Assembly (NCBI GenBank): GCA_049316905.1
Contig: JBMOJH010000082.1
Span: forward strand, 1 to 15,561
Direction: 5' to 3'
Origin: CAIPVR01 sp049316905
Lineage (GTDB): Bacteria > Actinomycetota > Acidimicrobiia > Acidimicrobiales > Microtrichaceae
Length of the DNA: 15,561 nucleotides
A program made the translations under genes and the position numbers. Numbering within the stretch: position 1 is the first letter of the stretch; the number at the start of each line of letters is the position of its first letter. The notes under the pieces were generated by a model, which was given only the letters and a program-made list of their open reading frames with translations, had not been told where the DNA came from and did no database searches. Of this stretch, positions 1 through 7,547 are shown piece after piece.

Positions 1-478
1 ACTGCCGGATCGCCTCGAGGAACGGGAGGATCTCGATGTCGCCGACGGTGCCGCCGATCTCGGTGATCACCACGTCGGTGCCGTCGATCGCGAGGCGGGA
101 GATGCGGCGCTTGATCTCGTCGGTGATGTGAGGGATCACCTGCACGGTCTTGCCGAGGTACTCGCCCCGCCGCTCGGCGGCGAGCACCGCCTGGTAGATC
201 GAGCCGGTGGTGGCGTTGGAGTCACGCGTGAGGAACTCGTCGATGAAGCGCTCGTAGTGCCCGAGGTCGAGGTCGGTCTCGCCGCCGTCCTCCGTGACGA
301 ACACCTCGCCGTGCTCGAACGGGTTCATCGTGCCCGGGTCGACGTTGATGTAGGGGTCGAGCTTCTGCATCGTGACCCGGAGACCCCGGGCCTTCAGCAG
401 CCGCCCCAGCGAGGAGGCCGTGAGCCCCTTGCCGAGGCTGGATGCAACGCCGCCGGTGACGAAGATGTGCTTGGCCAC
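1..478 (-). CDS. pyrG: CTP synthase, N-terminal part (gene cut by window edge)
   Basis: CTP synthase converts UTP to CTP using ATP and glutamine, the last step of cytosolic CTP synthesis. About 159 N-terminal residues of the synthetase (amidoligase) domain are visible; the rest, including the glutaminase domain, lies beyond position 1. Family motifs are near identical to known PyrG: the P-loop GGVASSLGKG at residues 9-18, KLDPYINVDPGTM, HGEVFVTEDGGETDLDLGHY, QVIPHITDEIKRRI and EIGGTVGDIE. The start is a GTG at 478 giving V/M-AKHIFVTGG; an AGGAG sequence lies 5 nt upstream (484-488) and supports it. It is the last gene of the long minus-strand cluster, 92 nt after the MraY-like gene, and may have its own promoter. 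Identity is certain; only the 3' end is missing. Confidence 0.97.
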   Translation of the reverse strand, partial: MAKHIFVTGGVASSLGKGLTASSLGRLLKARGLRVTMQKLDPYINVDPGTMNPFEHGEVFVTEDGGETDLDLGHYERFIDEFLTRDSNATTGSIYQAVLAAERRGEYLGKTVQVIPHITDEIKRRISRLAIDGTDVVITEIGGTVGDIEILPFLEAIRQ

Positions 479-505
479 TGCCGCTCCTGCTCGTCCGCTC
501 CGGTC

Positions 506-511
506 ACGCTA
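506..511 (-). promoter_or_regulatory. Possible -10 element for pyrG
   Basis: The minus strand reads TAGCGT here, a TANNNT match. Transcription would start about 7 nt further on, leaving a leader of roughly 20 nt that contains the AGGAG ribosome site of pyrG. No convincing -35 hexamer is visible at 16-18 nt spacing, so this is weak evidence. It is worth noting because the gap before pyrG is the largest inside the co-directional cluster. Confidence 0.25.
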
Positions 512-518
512 GCGCGGC

Positions 519-547
519 CCCCGGCGCGGTCCGCGCACGCCGCGGGG
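519..547. repeat. GC-rich inverted repeat in the gap before pyrG
   Basis: An inner inverted repeat, GCGCGG-T-CCGCGC (524-536), is flanked by CCCCG (519-523) and CGGGG (543-547), so a two-part hairpin with an asymmetric bulge can form. No T-run follows on either strand, so it is not a standard intrinsic terminator. It could be a partial terminator or attenuator between the envelope genes and pyrG, or a by-product of high GC. Confidence 0.3.
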
Positions 548-570
548 AGCCCGCCGGCCCGGGCCTCGGC

Positions 571-1419
571 TCACGCCGGGAGGCGGCCCAGGCGGTCGAA
601 CCAGCGCAGCGGGGGAACCCGCTCGATCACCGTGCTGAACGAGACCACCTCGCTCAGGAGGTTGAGGGCGAGGAGGACCCCCACGAGCACCCACCGGGCC
701 AGGTCGCCGGGGAAGGCCGAGAGTGCACCGAGGCCCACCAGCGCCCCGAGCGGGTTCGCCCCGGCGTCGCCGAGCATGACCCGCTCACGCAGGTCGTCGG
801 GCAGCAGCGCCAGCGCCGCGCCCACGCCCACACCCGGGCCGGCGAGCGTGGGCGATCGGGACACCACCGCCACGCCCACGAACGCGACCGCGGCCGCCTT
901 CACGGCGCGTCCCGGCGCACGGTCGAGCAGGTTGGCGGTGTTCGCGGCGAGGGCGACGATGGCGCCGTCGCGCAGTGCGCCCACGACGGTGTCGTCACCA
1001 CGGGCGAGTGCCTGCGCGACCACCACGCCCAGTGCGGCACCGCCGAGCAGCTTGATCATCCCGCTGGTCAGCCGGCCGCGGGCGAGCTCGCGGAGGTGCC
1101 CGCGGAAGCCGCCGGACTGCCCCTCCCCCGCCACGTCGTCGAGCAGGCCCAGCAGGCCGAACCCGGTGGCGGCGGCCACGGCGGGGCCGATCAGCTGGTC
1201 CCACGCCGGGGCAGTGCGGGTGATGAGCAGCATCACCCGGCTGAACCCGGCGAGCAGGACCATCGTGACCGGGATCATGACCCCGACGGAGGTCACCACC
1301 GGTGCGCCCCGGAAGTTGGTGCGCACCAATGCCGGTGCCTCGAAGGCACCACGGGCCGCGACCCACAGCGCGCCGCACACCACCGCACCCACCAGCACGG
1401 CGATCGCGGTGTCGATCAC
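571..1419 (-). CDS. Short MraY/WecA-like phosphoglycosyltransferase-family membrane protein
   Basis: A polytopic protein of 282 residues with about nine hydrophobic segments. It resembles the polyprenyl-phosphate N-acetylhexosamine-1-phosphate transferases (MraY, WecA), which load a sugar phosphate onto a lipid carrier in the membrane. Motifs align in order: R33-x-N35..G38 after the first helix, GLLDD at 91-95 (the paired aspartates), K123, NTANLLD at 160-166 (family N-x-x-N-x-x-D) and LGDAGANPLGA at 216-226 (family GD-x-GS). The second half of the usual DGLDG motif is replaced by DRAPGR. Typical members are 320-360 residues, so this one is short. The GTG start at 1419 overlaps the preceding stop as GTGA. 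The family fold is well supported; the substrate is unknown, and it may not be an active transferase. Confidence 0.8.
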   Translation of the reverse strand: MIDTAIAVLVGAVVCGALWVAARGAFEAPALVRTNFRGAPVVTSVGVMIPVTMVLLAGFSRVMLLITRTAPAWDQLIGPAVAAATGFGLLGLLDDVAGEGQSGGFRGHLRELARGRLTSGMIKLLGGAALGVVVAQALARGDDTVVGALRDGAIVALAANTANLLDRAPGRAVKAAAVAFVGVAVVSRSPTLAGPGVGVGAALALLPDDLRERVMLGDAGANPLGALVGLGALSAFPGDLARWVLVGVLLALNLLSEVVSFSTVIERVPPLRWFDRLGRLPA

Positions 1420-3665
1420 GGGTCGGACCGGCCGAAGGACTCGAGGACCAGGTAGCCCGTGTAGGGCAGCGCCACCGTGAGCATCATCGCCGGGATGGCC
1501 ACGCCGGAGTCGTTGAGGGCCCACGCGAGCACCCCGAGCACGAGCCCGGAGATGCCGAAGGCCCGGAACCCCGGGTGGCGCTCCTGCACCAGGCGCAGGC
1601 CGGGACTGGGACGCCACTGGAGGTAGGCCAGGAACAACAGCGCCACCGGGATCACCACGGTCCAGAGCGTGGAGGTCAACACGGAGAGGTTCGCCTCGAC
1701 CTTCCGCTGCAGGATCAGCGCGGCGCCGCCGTCGAGCACCTGCTGCGCGAAGCGCCCGAGGTGGGTGCGCGACGCCGCCGGACGGCTCAGGTCGAGCGCG
1801 GCGAACGCGCCGAGCACCACGACGGTCCCGATGCCGACCATGGCGGCGGTGCGCCACCGGATGCGGCGACCCGTGAGCACCAGGGCCGCCACGGCGAACG
1901 CCGGCACGAGCGCCAGGACGCCGCCGACGTCGGAGCCGAGCTGTGGCGCGCCGTCGAGCACGACGATGACGGCGCCGAACAGCACGAGCGCAGCGAGGCG
2001 CCCCCGGTCCGACGACCCCGGCCGGGCCCGGGCCCACAGCTCCCAGCCGGCGGTCACCACGATGAGCGCGCTGATCGAGAAGATCGCGAAGGCCTGGTTG
2101 CCGAACCCCGCGAACCGTCCCGCCACCACCGGCGAGTACCCGAACACGGTGTTGATCTGCAGGTTCGCCCCGGTGAGCAGGTCCACCCCGAGCACCACCA
2201 CGGCCACCAGCGGCGGGGTCATCGCCGCGGCCAACGGGCCGGCCCGCCGACCCACCAGCACCGCCACCCCGGCGATCGCTGCGGCGATGAGGAGGATCAC
2301 GATCCCGTAGCCCGCGACGGGGATCCCGCCGTAGGGCAGCAGCCCGGCGAGGAACGCGGCCGGCGGCACGGACATGACCAGCAGGCAGGCCCCCCGCAGC
2401 GCACGCGACCAGCCGGGCGCGCGGGCGAGGCTCCACGCGACCAGGGCCAGCACGAGCACCAGCAGGACGATGAACCCGACGGTGACCGGACCGGTCGCCT
2501 CGTCGCGGAACGACGCACGCTCGCTGTCACGCACCATCGCGGACCGGCGGGCGGCCGCGTCGCCGCCGTCGGCGCCCTGGCTCACGGGCGTGTCGTTCAT
2601 GCCCTCGGGCACGCGAACCCCGAAGTGGTCGAGCACGGTCGATGCGATGTCGGTCAGCGCGACGAACCCGTCGCGACGCGTGGAGGCCGACCGGGCGAAC
2701 CCGGGCTCCCAGCCGGGTCCCGAGATGCCGAAGACCGTGAGCTGTTCCCGGGCGAGCGGCGCGGTGGGCCCCACCACGACGACCGTGTCCCGGGAACGGT
2801 CGATCCCGGCGAGGAGGCGGCCGACGAGGCGGTCCGAGCTGCGCAGCGCGTCCCGGAACTGGCGGCGACCGGTGGGCGGGGTGCTCTGGGCCCGGGCCTG
2901 CTCGGCGCGCTCGAGGTCCGACAGCTCCACCAGCACCACGGGCGCGGAGGCCCGGGCGGCCGAGACCGCGGCGACCACGGCGTCGGGGTCCAGCTGCACG
3001 CCGAACGGCGCGAGGGGCGCGGCGCGCAGCAGGCCGGCATCGACCCGTCCGGCCGGCGCGCGGCCGGCGCGGTCGAGCGCCGCGAGGCCCGCCTGGCGGT
3101 CGATCGGCCCGACGAGGGGTCCGTCGTTGCCGGGCTGGTCCGCGTTGCCGACCGCCGCCATGCCGCCGAGCGGGGCGAGCGCAGCACCGAGCGCGCCGGG
3201 CACCGTCCCGTAGAGCAGCGTCCGGTTGCGGGCCTGCTGCTCCGGGAACGTGAGGCCGAGGAGCGCGCCGACGGGCCGGCGCCCGGTGCGGCGCTCGAAG
3301 ACCGCCGCGGCCGTTCCGTCCTCGGTGATCTCGTCGGGCGGGGCGACCTGGCCGTCGCTGACCGGCGACGCCGAGTCCGCACGGTTCCCGGCACCGAGCG
3401 TGAGGTAGGCGCCCCCCGGTTCGGTCACGGGTCCGACCGTGCGGACGCTGAGCGACGCGACGGCTGATCGGCCGAGGAGCTCGTCGAGCACCGGGGTGTC
3501 CCCCGAACCGAGCGCGGCCCAGGTCAGCCGCGGCAGGCTCAGGACCACCACCCCGCCGGGCCGGCGCTCGTCGCGGGCGGGCGCGGCCCCCGCCTCCGCG
3601 GCGACGCCGAGGAGGAGGGCGAGCAGCCCGGCGAGCGCGAGGGTCCGCCGCAGCCGGCCGGTCAC
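1416..3665 (-). CDS. Membrane protein with degenerate alkaline-phosphatase-fold ectodomain
   Basis: 749 residues. A signal peptide or anchor spans about residues 5-28 (LALAGLLALLLGVAA). An extracytoplasmic domain of about 38-350 follows, resembling the alkaline phosphatase/phosphomutase superfamily (opening VVVLSLPRLTW, then TPVLDELL, and near its end ALTDIASTVLDHFG around D339). From about 396 onward there are 10-11 membrane helices. The Asp of the first metal site (usually V-x-x-x-D-G) and the D-H-G motif are not seen; the equivalent stretches read LSLPRL and VVVGPTAP, so the domain is probably not a metallo-phosphatase. Striking motifs in the membrane part are GRFAGFGNQAFA near residue 521 and NDSGVAIPAMM at 718-728. 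The GTG start at 3665 overlaps the glycosyltransferase stop. The frame stays open upstream, but the signal peptide and overlap fix the start. The function is not known to me. Confidence 0.8.
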   Translation of the reverse strand: MTGRLRRTLALAGLLALLLGVAAEAGAAPARDERRPGGVVVLSLPRLTWAALGSGDTPVLDELLGRSAVASLSVRTVGPVTEPGGAYLTLGAGNRADSASPVSDGQVAPPDEITEDGTAAAVFERRTGRRPVGALLGLTFPEQQARNRTLLYGTVPGALGAALAPLGGMAAVGNADQPGNDGPLVGPIDRQAGLAALDRAGRAPAGRVDAGLLRAAPLAPFGVQLDPDAVVAAVSAARASAPVVLVELSDLERAEQARAQSTPPTGRRQFRDALRSSDRLVGRLLAGIDRSRDTVVVVGPTAPLAREQLTVFGISGPGWEPGFARSASTRRDGFVALTDIASTVLDHFGVRVPEGMNDTPVSQGADGGDAAARRSAMVRDSERASFRDEATGPVTVGFIVLLVLVLALVAWSLARAPGWSRALRGACLLVMSVPPAAFLAGLLPYGGIPVAGYGIVILLIAAAIAGVAVLVGRRAGPLAAAMTPPLVAVVVLGVDLLTGANLQINTVFGYSPVVAGRFAGFGNQAFAIFSISALIVVTAGWELWARARPGSSDRGRLAALVLFGAVIVVLDGAPQLGSDVGGVLALVPAFAVAALVLTGRRIRWRTAAMVGIGTVVVLGAFAALDLSRPAASRTHLGRFAQQVLDGGAALILQRKVEANLSVLTSTLWTVVIPVALLFLAYLQWRPSPGLRLVQERHPGFRAFGISGLVLGVLAWALNDSGVAIPAMMLTVALPYTGYLVLESFGRSDP

Positions 3666-4762
3666 CACAGCTCCCGGTACACGTCGAGCACCGCATCGGA
3701 CTGCCGGGCCGGGTCGAACCGTTCCGCGGCGAGCCCGTGGGCCCGCACCCCGGCCGCGCGCCGACGGTCCGGGTCCTCGAGCAGGCCCACGGTCGCCCCG
3801 GCAAGGCCCGAGGCGTCCCCCACGGGGACCACCGCGCCCGCCGCACCGTCGCCCAGCAGCTCGGGGGCCAGCCCCACGGCCGTGCTCACCACGGGCACCC
3901 CGAGGGCGAGCGATTCCGCCAGCACGAGCGGCACGGCCTCCCAGCGCGAGGTGATCCACGAGAGATCCGCGGCGGCCAACTCGTCCACGGCATGGGCCGA
4001 GAAGCCGTGGAGGATCACCGAGTCCTCGAGGCCCTGCCGAGCGAGATCGGCCTCGAGGTCGCCGCGGGCCGGGCCCTCGCCCACCACGACGAGACGGGCG
4101 TCCGGCCGCGCGGTCGCCACCCGGGCCCACGCCGCGGCGAGCGTCGCCGGGTCCTTCTGGGGGTGCAATCGCGCCGTGCTCACCACCACAGGAGTGTGAT
4201 CGCCCACGCCCCATCCGGCGCGGACCTCGGCCCGGCTCCGTCGGGCGACGGGCCAGGGCGAGGCGGGCAGGATGATCCGGATCCGATCCGGCGCCACGCC
4301 GTCGAGGCCCTCCGCGATGGCCGCGGTCGGGGCGATCACCCGGTCCGCACGTCGCAGCACGGCCCGCTCCAACCGTCGCTGGACGCCGGCGGCGCGCCCC
4401 GCGGACGCGTCGAGCACCACGTTGTGGACCGTCACCACGACCGGCCGACGGGGCCGGCCGCCCACCACGGTCCACGCGGCCTTCAGCCCGTGGGCGTGGA
4501 GGATCCCGGGCGGGGTGCGCCACCTCCGCACGGCGGCCCGGGCCCGGCGGAGCGCGACCGGCGACATCCCGGCCGGCACGGGGACGACACCCTCCTGCGG
4601 CCCCAATCCGTCGAGCACCCCGGCGGGTCCCACCACCGGCGTGTCCACACCCGCCTCACGGAGGTGCTGCGCCAGGCACGCCACGTGGACACGGATGCCA
4701 CCCGTCGACGGGCCGAGCACCTGTACTGCCCGCCCGACGGCCGGTCGTCGGTCCGCGCTCAC
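3662..4762 (-). CDS. GT4-family (GT-B fold) glycosyltransferase
   Basis: 366 residues, the usual length for a retaining GT4 enzyme that moves a sugar from a nucleotide donor. The N-terminal acceptor half shows GPSTGGIRVHVACLAQHL (residues 17-34), HAHGLKAAW, VTVHNVV and DRVIAPTAAIAEGL. The C-terminal donor half shows VVSTARLHPQKDP, RLVVVGEGP, the clade pattern E275-AVPLVLA-E283 (E-x7-E) and GVPVVSTAVGLAPELL. No signal peptide or membrane helix is present, so it should act on the cytoplasmic face. The GTG start at 4762 overlaps the flippase stop (GTGA), and its own stop overlaps the next gene in the same way. The context with a lipid flippase and an MraY-like protein suggests glycosylation of a lipid-linked intermediate. 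Family is certain; donor and acceptor are not predictable from sequence alone. Confidence 0.92.
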   Translation of the reverse strand: MSADRRPAVGRAVQVLGPSTGGIRVHVACLAQHLREAGVDTPVVGPAGVLDGLGPQEGVVPVPAGMSPVALRRARAAVRRWRTPPGILHAHGLKAAWTVVGGRPRRPVVVTVHNVVLDASAGRAAGVQRRLERAVLRRADRVIAPTAAIAEGLDGVAPDRIRIILPASPWPVARRSRAEVRAGWGVGDHTPVVVSTARLHPQKDPATLAAAWARVATARPDARLVVVGEGPARGDLEADLARQGLEDSVILHGFSAHAVDELAAADLSWITSRWEAVPLVLAESLALGVPVVSTAVGLAPELLGDGAAGAVVPVGDASGLAGATVGLLEDPDRRRAAGVRAHGLAAERFDPARQSDAVLDVYRELW

Positions 4763-6435
4763 GGGACCGCCCCCGACGGACCGACGTCGCCACCCAGGCT
4801 GCGCACCAGCCGCGCCGGTGCCGGGCCCCGCAACACCCAGACGACCACCGCCACCGCCAGCATGCCGGCCACCGATCCCACGGCCACGGCGAGAACGGCC
4901 GGCCCCGGCGACCCGGCATCCACCGCCAGGGCCACGCCCCAGGCGGCGAGTCCGGCCGCGGTGGCCGCCGCCACCGCCCGGAGGACGGGCAGCACCACCG
5001 AGCGGACCCGGGCCCCCTCCTCGTGCAGCCTCGAGCGGATCGCCCACGCCAGGAGCAGCGCGCCCACGGTCTGGGCCACTGCGTACCCGAACCCGATCAC
5101 CATCACCCGCCGGCCGTCGGCGACCGTGGGCACCGACGCGAACATCACCACCGCACCCACGACGGCCACGACGGCGTTGACCAGCGTCGGCGTCCGCACG
5201 TTGCCGATCGCGTAGCTGACCCTCGTCAGGAACAGCAGCACCGAGAAGCCCGGGAGCGCGAGGGCGAACCCGGCGATCGCCGCCGCCACCTCCGCGGACC
5301 GTCCTGCCGCGTTGCCGAGCGCGACGAGCTCGGCCAACGGTCGCGCCAGCGCCACGAGCAGCGCCGCGCTGGTGAACGTGAGCAGCGTGATCGAGCGGGT
5401 GGTCCGGCCCACCTCCGAGGCGAAGTCATCCCAGTGCCCCGCCCGCGCCTGGCGGGTCAGCGTGGGGAAGGCCGTGGTGAACACCGGCACCGCGAACAGC
5501 GAGTTCGGCAGCATGAACAGCACGTAGGCGAGCTGGTACACCACCACCCCGCCCTCCACGGCGTTCGACAGGTAGAGCACGACCACCAGCAGGAGTTGGC
5601 TGGCACCCAGGAACCCGGCGGCCCACGCGCCCTGGCGGGCGAGGCGGCGAAGGCGCGGGTCGCGCGGCGCCCACCGGGGCACGAGACGGAACCCCGTGCG
5701 CCACAGACCCACCACGGGGACCGCGCAGAAGGCGACCACGCCCAGGGTGGTGCCCACCGCCAGGACCAGCTGTTCGGCCATGGTCAGGTCGAGGCTCGGC
5801 GGGGCCCCGTCGCGGAGCACCGCGAAGACCAGGTAGGTGCCGATGACCACGACGTTGTTGACGGTCGGGGCGAAGACCGGGAGGGCGAAGCGGCCGGTCG
5901 CGTTGAGCGCCGCGGTGGCCACGAGGTTCGCCGCGTAGAAGAGGATCTGCGGCAGGAAGAAGAAGAGGAAGAAGGTGCCGAGCCGCACCTGCGCGGCGCG
6001 CACCGCCGCGTCGTCCACGCCCGACACCAGCGCCCGCATGATCCACGGACCGGCCACCAGGCCCGCGGCGACCAGCCCCGCGAGCAGCGCCAGCATCGCC
6101 CCGAGCACGGTGCCGGCGACCGACTCCCCCTCCTCGCGGCCGCCGCCGTCGACCGCGTCGACCATCACGGGCACCAGGACCGACTGGAGCACCCCGGCCG
6201 CGAACAGCTCGAAGAGGATGTTCGGGATCGAGTTCGCGGACTGGTAGGTGTTGCCCAGGTAGCTGGTGCCGAGCACGGCCGCGACCACGATGACCCGGGC
6301 GAAACCGGTGGCCCGGCTGACCGCCGTGAGCGCCGCCATCCGGCCCGCGGCACGGTTGCGCTGCGACGCCGTGGCGTCGAGGGCCGCGGCTCCCCCGCCG
6401 ACGGGCTCGCCGCCGGCCGACACGCCCCGGTTCAT
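4759..6435 (-). CDS. murJ: MurJ/MviN-family lipid flippase
   Basis: 558 residues with about 14 hydrophobic segments, the architecture of the MOP-superfamily lipid II flippase MurJ, which moves undecaprenyl-linked peptidoglycan precursor outward. The conserved opening AALTAVSRATGFAR (34-47) keeps the S-R-x-x-G-F-x-R pattern of the family. NTYQSANSIPNILFELFAAG (62-81) matches the first loop and second helix, but the usual Asp (D39 in E. coli, from memory) is N62. The protein ends after the last helix and lacks the C-terminal pseudokinase region of mycobacterial MviN. A polar tail of about 32 residues precedes the first helix, so a downstream start (for example M33) cannot be excluded. The ATG at 6435 forms an ATGA overlap with the steB stop. 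Family is firm; being the main lipid II flippase is less sure, because a second copy could exist elsewhere. Confidence 0.88.
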   Translation of the reverse strand: MNRGVSAGGEPVGGGAAALDATASQRNRAAGRMAALTAVSRATGFARVIVVAAVLGTSYLGNTYQSANSIPNILFELFAAGVLQSVLVPVMVDAVDGGGREEGESVAGTVLGAMLALLAGLVAAGLVAGPWIMRALVSGVDDAAVRAAQVRLGTFFLFFFLPQILFYAANLVATAALNATGRFALPVFAPTVNNVVVIGTYLVFAVLRDGAPPSLDLTMAEQLVLAVGTTLGVVAFCAVPVVGLWRTGFRLVPRWAPRDPRLRRLARQGAWAAGFLGASQLLLVVVLYLSNAVEGGVVVYQLAYVLFMLPNSLFAVPVFTTAFPTLTRQARAGHWDDFASEVGRTTRSITLLTFTSAALLVALARPLAELVALGNAAGRSAEVAAAIAGFALALPGFSVLLFLTRVSYAIGNVRTPTLVNAVVAVVGAVVMFASVPTVADGRRVMVIGFGYAVAQTVGALLLAWAIRSRLHEEGARVRSVVLPVLRAVAAATAAGLAAWGVALAVDAGSPGPAVLAVAVGSVAGMLAVAVVVWVLRGPAPARLVRSLGGDVGPSGAVP

Positions 6436-7547
6436 CCGGTCGGCACGGTCGGGAACGGCGCCTCGGCGCCGGGCCCGGTGCCGTAGTGCCCCACCCGGCC
6501 GTCGGCACCCGCGGCCACCGCGTACACCGTGGCGAGACGCCCGAACGGGTCCTGCAGGTCGTCCACCGTGCTCAGCCGTTGCGCGGCGTCACCCTGGCGG
6601 AGCGCCTGCACCACGGAGGTGGCCGCGGCCGGCGTCGTCGTGGTGGTGGCGGTGCCCGGCGGGCGCTCAGCGAGGGTCGCGGCGACCGTGAGCGAACCCG
6701 GCGCGGTGGCCGACAACGACGTCGACAGCGGGACGAGCACGCCCACCTCCGCGGCCGGCGACACCGCCTCGCCACCGGTCGCCACCGGGGCCAACTCCAC
6801 GTAGCGGACCCCCGGCCCCAGCGGGAACGCCTGGTCGGCGGGGCCGGTCGCCTCGATGGTGATGAGACCGGCGTCCACCATGGCGCTCAACACCGCTCGG
6901 GCCGCGACCGGGTCGGTCGGGGTGGTGACGGGTGACGAGGGCGCCGCACCGGCCGGCCCCTCGGTGCTCGGAACCGTGGGAGCGGGAGTCGCCGTGGTGG
7001 GCGGCGGAGTGGTCGTGGTCGCGGCGGACGACAGGTTCGTGGGTGCCGCCAAGCGGCCGAGCGCCACCCCCAGCAGGTCGACGACCCGCTCCCGCAGGTC
7101 CGGCACGGTCCCGGTCCGGAGGTCCAGACGCTCCCGGACGCGTCGCACGACACCCTCGTCCTCGAGGCCCAGGTCGGCCCGGAGCCGAACCAGTGCCGCC
7201 GGGGGCGAGCCCGCCGCGGTCAGGGCGCCGCGGGCAACGTCCAGCACGCCGTCGGGCGTGCCCTCCGGCACGATCAGGACGGTCCGCTGCCCGTCGAGGC
7301 GGGCGTCGAGGGCGTAGCTCCCGCCGTCCCCCAACGCGGCGGCCTGCTCGTCGGACTGGCGCAGCTGGCCCTCGAGGTCCTCGATCTGCTGACCGCGATC
7401 GCGGAAGCCGCGGTCGAGGTCGTCGACCCTCCCCCGCAACGAGTCCACGGTCGCCCGGTCGACGAACGACGCGCCCATCGCCACCCCCACGCCCAGGGCG
7501 AGGAACACCGCCACCAGACTGATCAGGTGGAACCGGAAGTTGATCAC
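6432..7547 (-). CDS. steB: SteB/MctB-family membrane-anchored protein
   Basis: 371 residues: one N-terminal membrane helix (about 7-27, HLISLVAVFLALGVGVAMG), a coiled coil (about 33-72) and a long extracytoplasmic domain ending in STVDDLQDPFGRLATVYAVA and VGHYG, typical of this family. M. tuberculosis Rv1698 was described as MctB, involved in copper tolerance. The corynebacterial homologue SteB works with SteA in cell separation, in the RipC-FtsEX peptidoglycan hydrolase pathway. Here the gene directly follows steA with a GTGA overlap, which favours the SteAB role. Two low-complexity stretches are unusual: a Thr/Pro/Ala/Ser linker at about 170-213 and a Thr-run at about 298-310. They account for the extra length over Rv1698 (about 314 residues, from memory). 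The GTG start at 7547 immediately precedes the membrane anchor. Confidence 0.88.
   Translation of the reverse strand: MINFRFHLISLVAVFLALGVGVAMGASFVDRATVDSLRGRVDDLDRGFRDRGQQIEDLEGQLRQSDEQAAALGDGGSYALDARLDGQRTVLIVPEGTPDGVLDVARGALTAAGSPPAALVRLRADLGLEDEGVVRRVRERLDLRTGTVPDLRERVVDLLGVALGRLAAPTNLSSAATTTTPPPTTATPAPTVPSTEGPAGAAPSSPVTTPTDPVAARAVLSAMVDAGLITIEATGPADQAFPLGPGVRYVELAPVATGGEAVSPAAEVGVLVPLSTSLSATAPGSLTVAATLAERPPGTATTTTTPAAATSVVQALRQGDAAQRLSTVDDLQDPFGRLATVYAVAAGADGRVGHYGTGPGAEAPFPTVPTG

Noticed and set aside
519..547. Hairpin before pyrG as an intrinsic terminator
   Set aside because: No T-run on either strand and a bulged stem; kept only as an inverted repeat.
1302..3467. Very long open frame on the plus strand, opposite the AlkP-like gene
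   Set aside because: Its product is His/Arg/Gly/Glu-rich without hydrophobic core or known motif; this is the usual antisense shadow in high-GC DNA. The minus strand encodes a coherent signal peptide, domain and helices.
3666..4523. Upstream extension of the AlkP-like gene in the same frame (possible fusion)
   Set aside because: The extra residues are Arg/Gly-rich shadow of the glycosyltransferase gene; the signal peptide and GTGA overlap place the start at 3665.
5023..6486. Long plus-strand open frame opposite murJ
   Set aside because: Composition is Arg/His/Glu/Gln-rich low complexity and mirrors codons of the membrane protein; no start signal or family resemblance.
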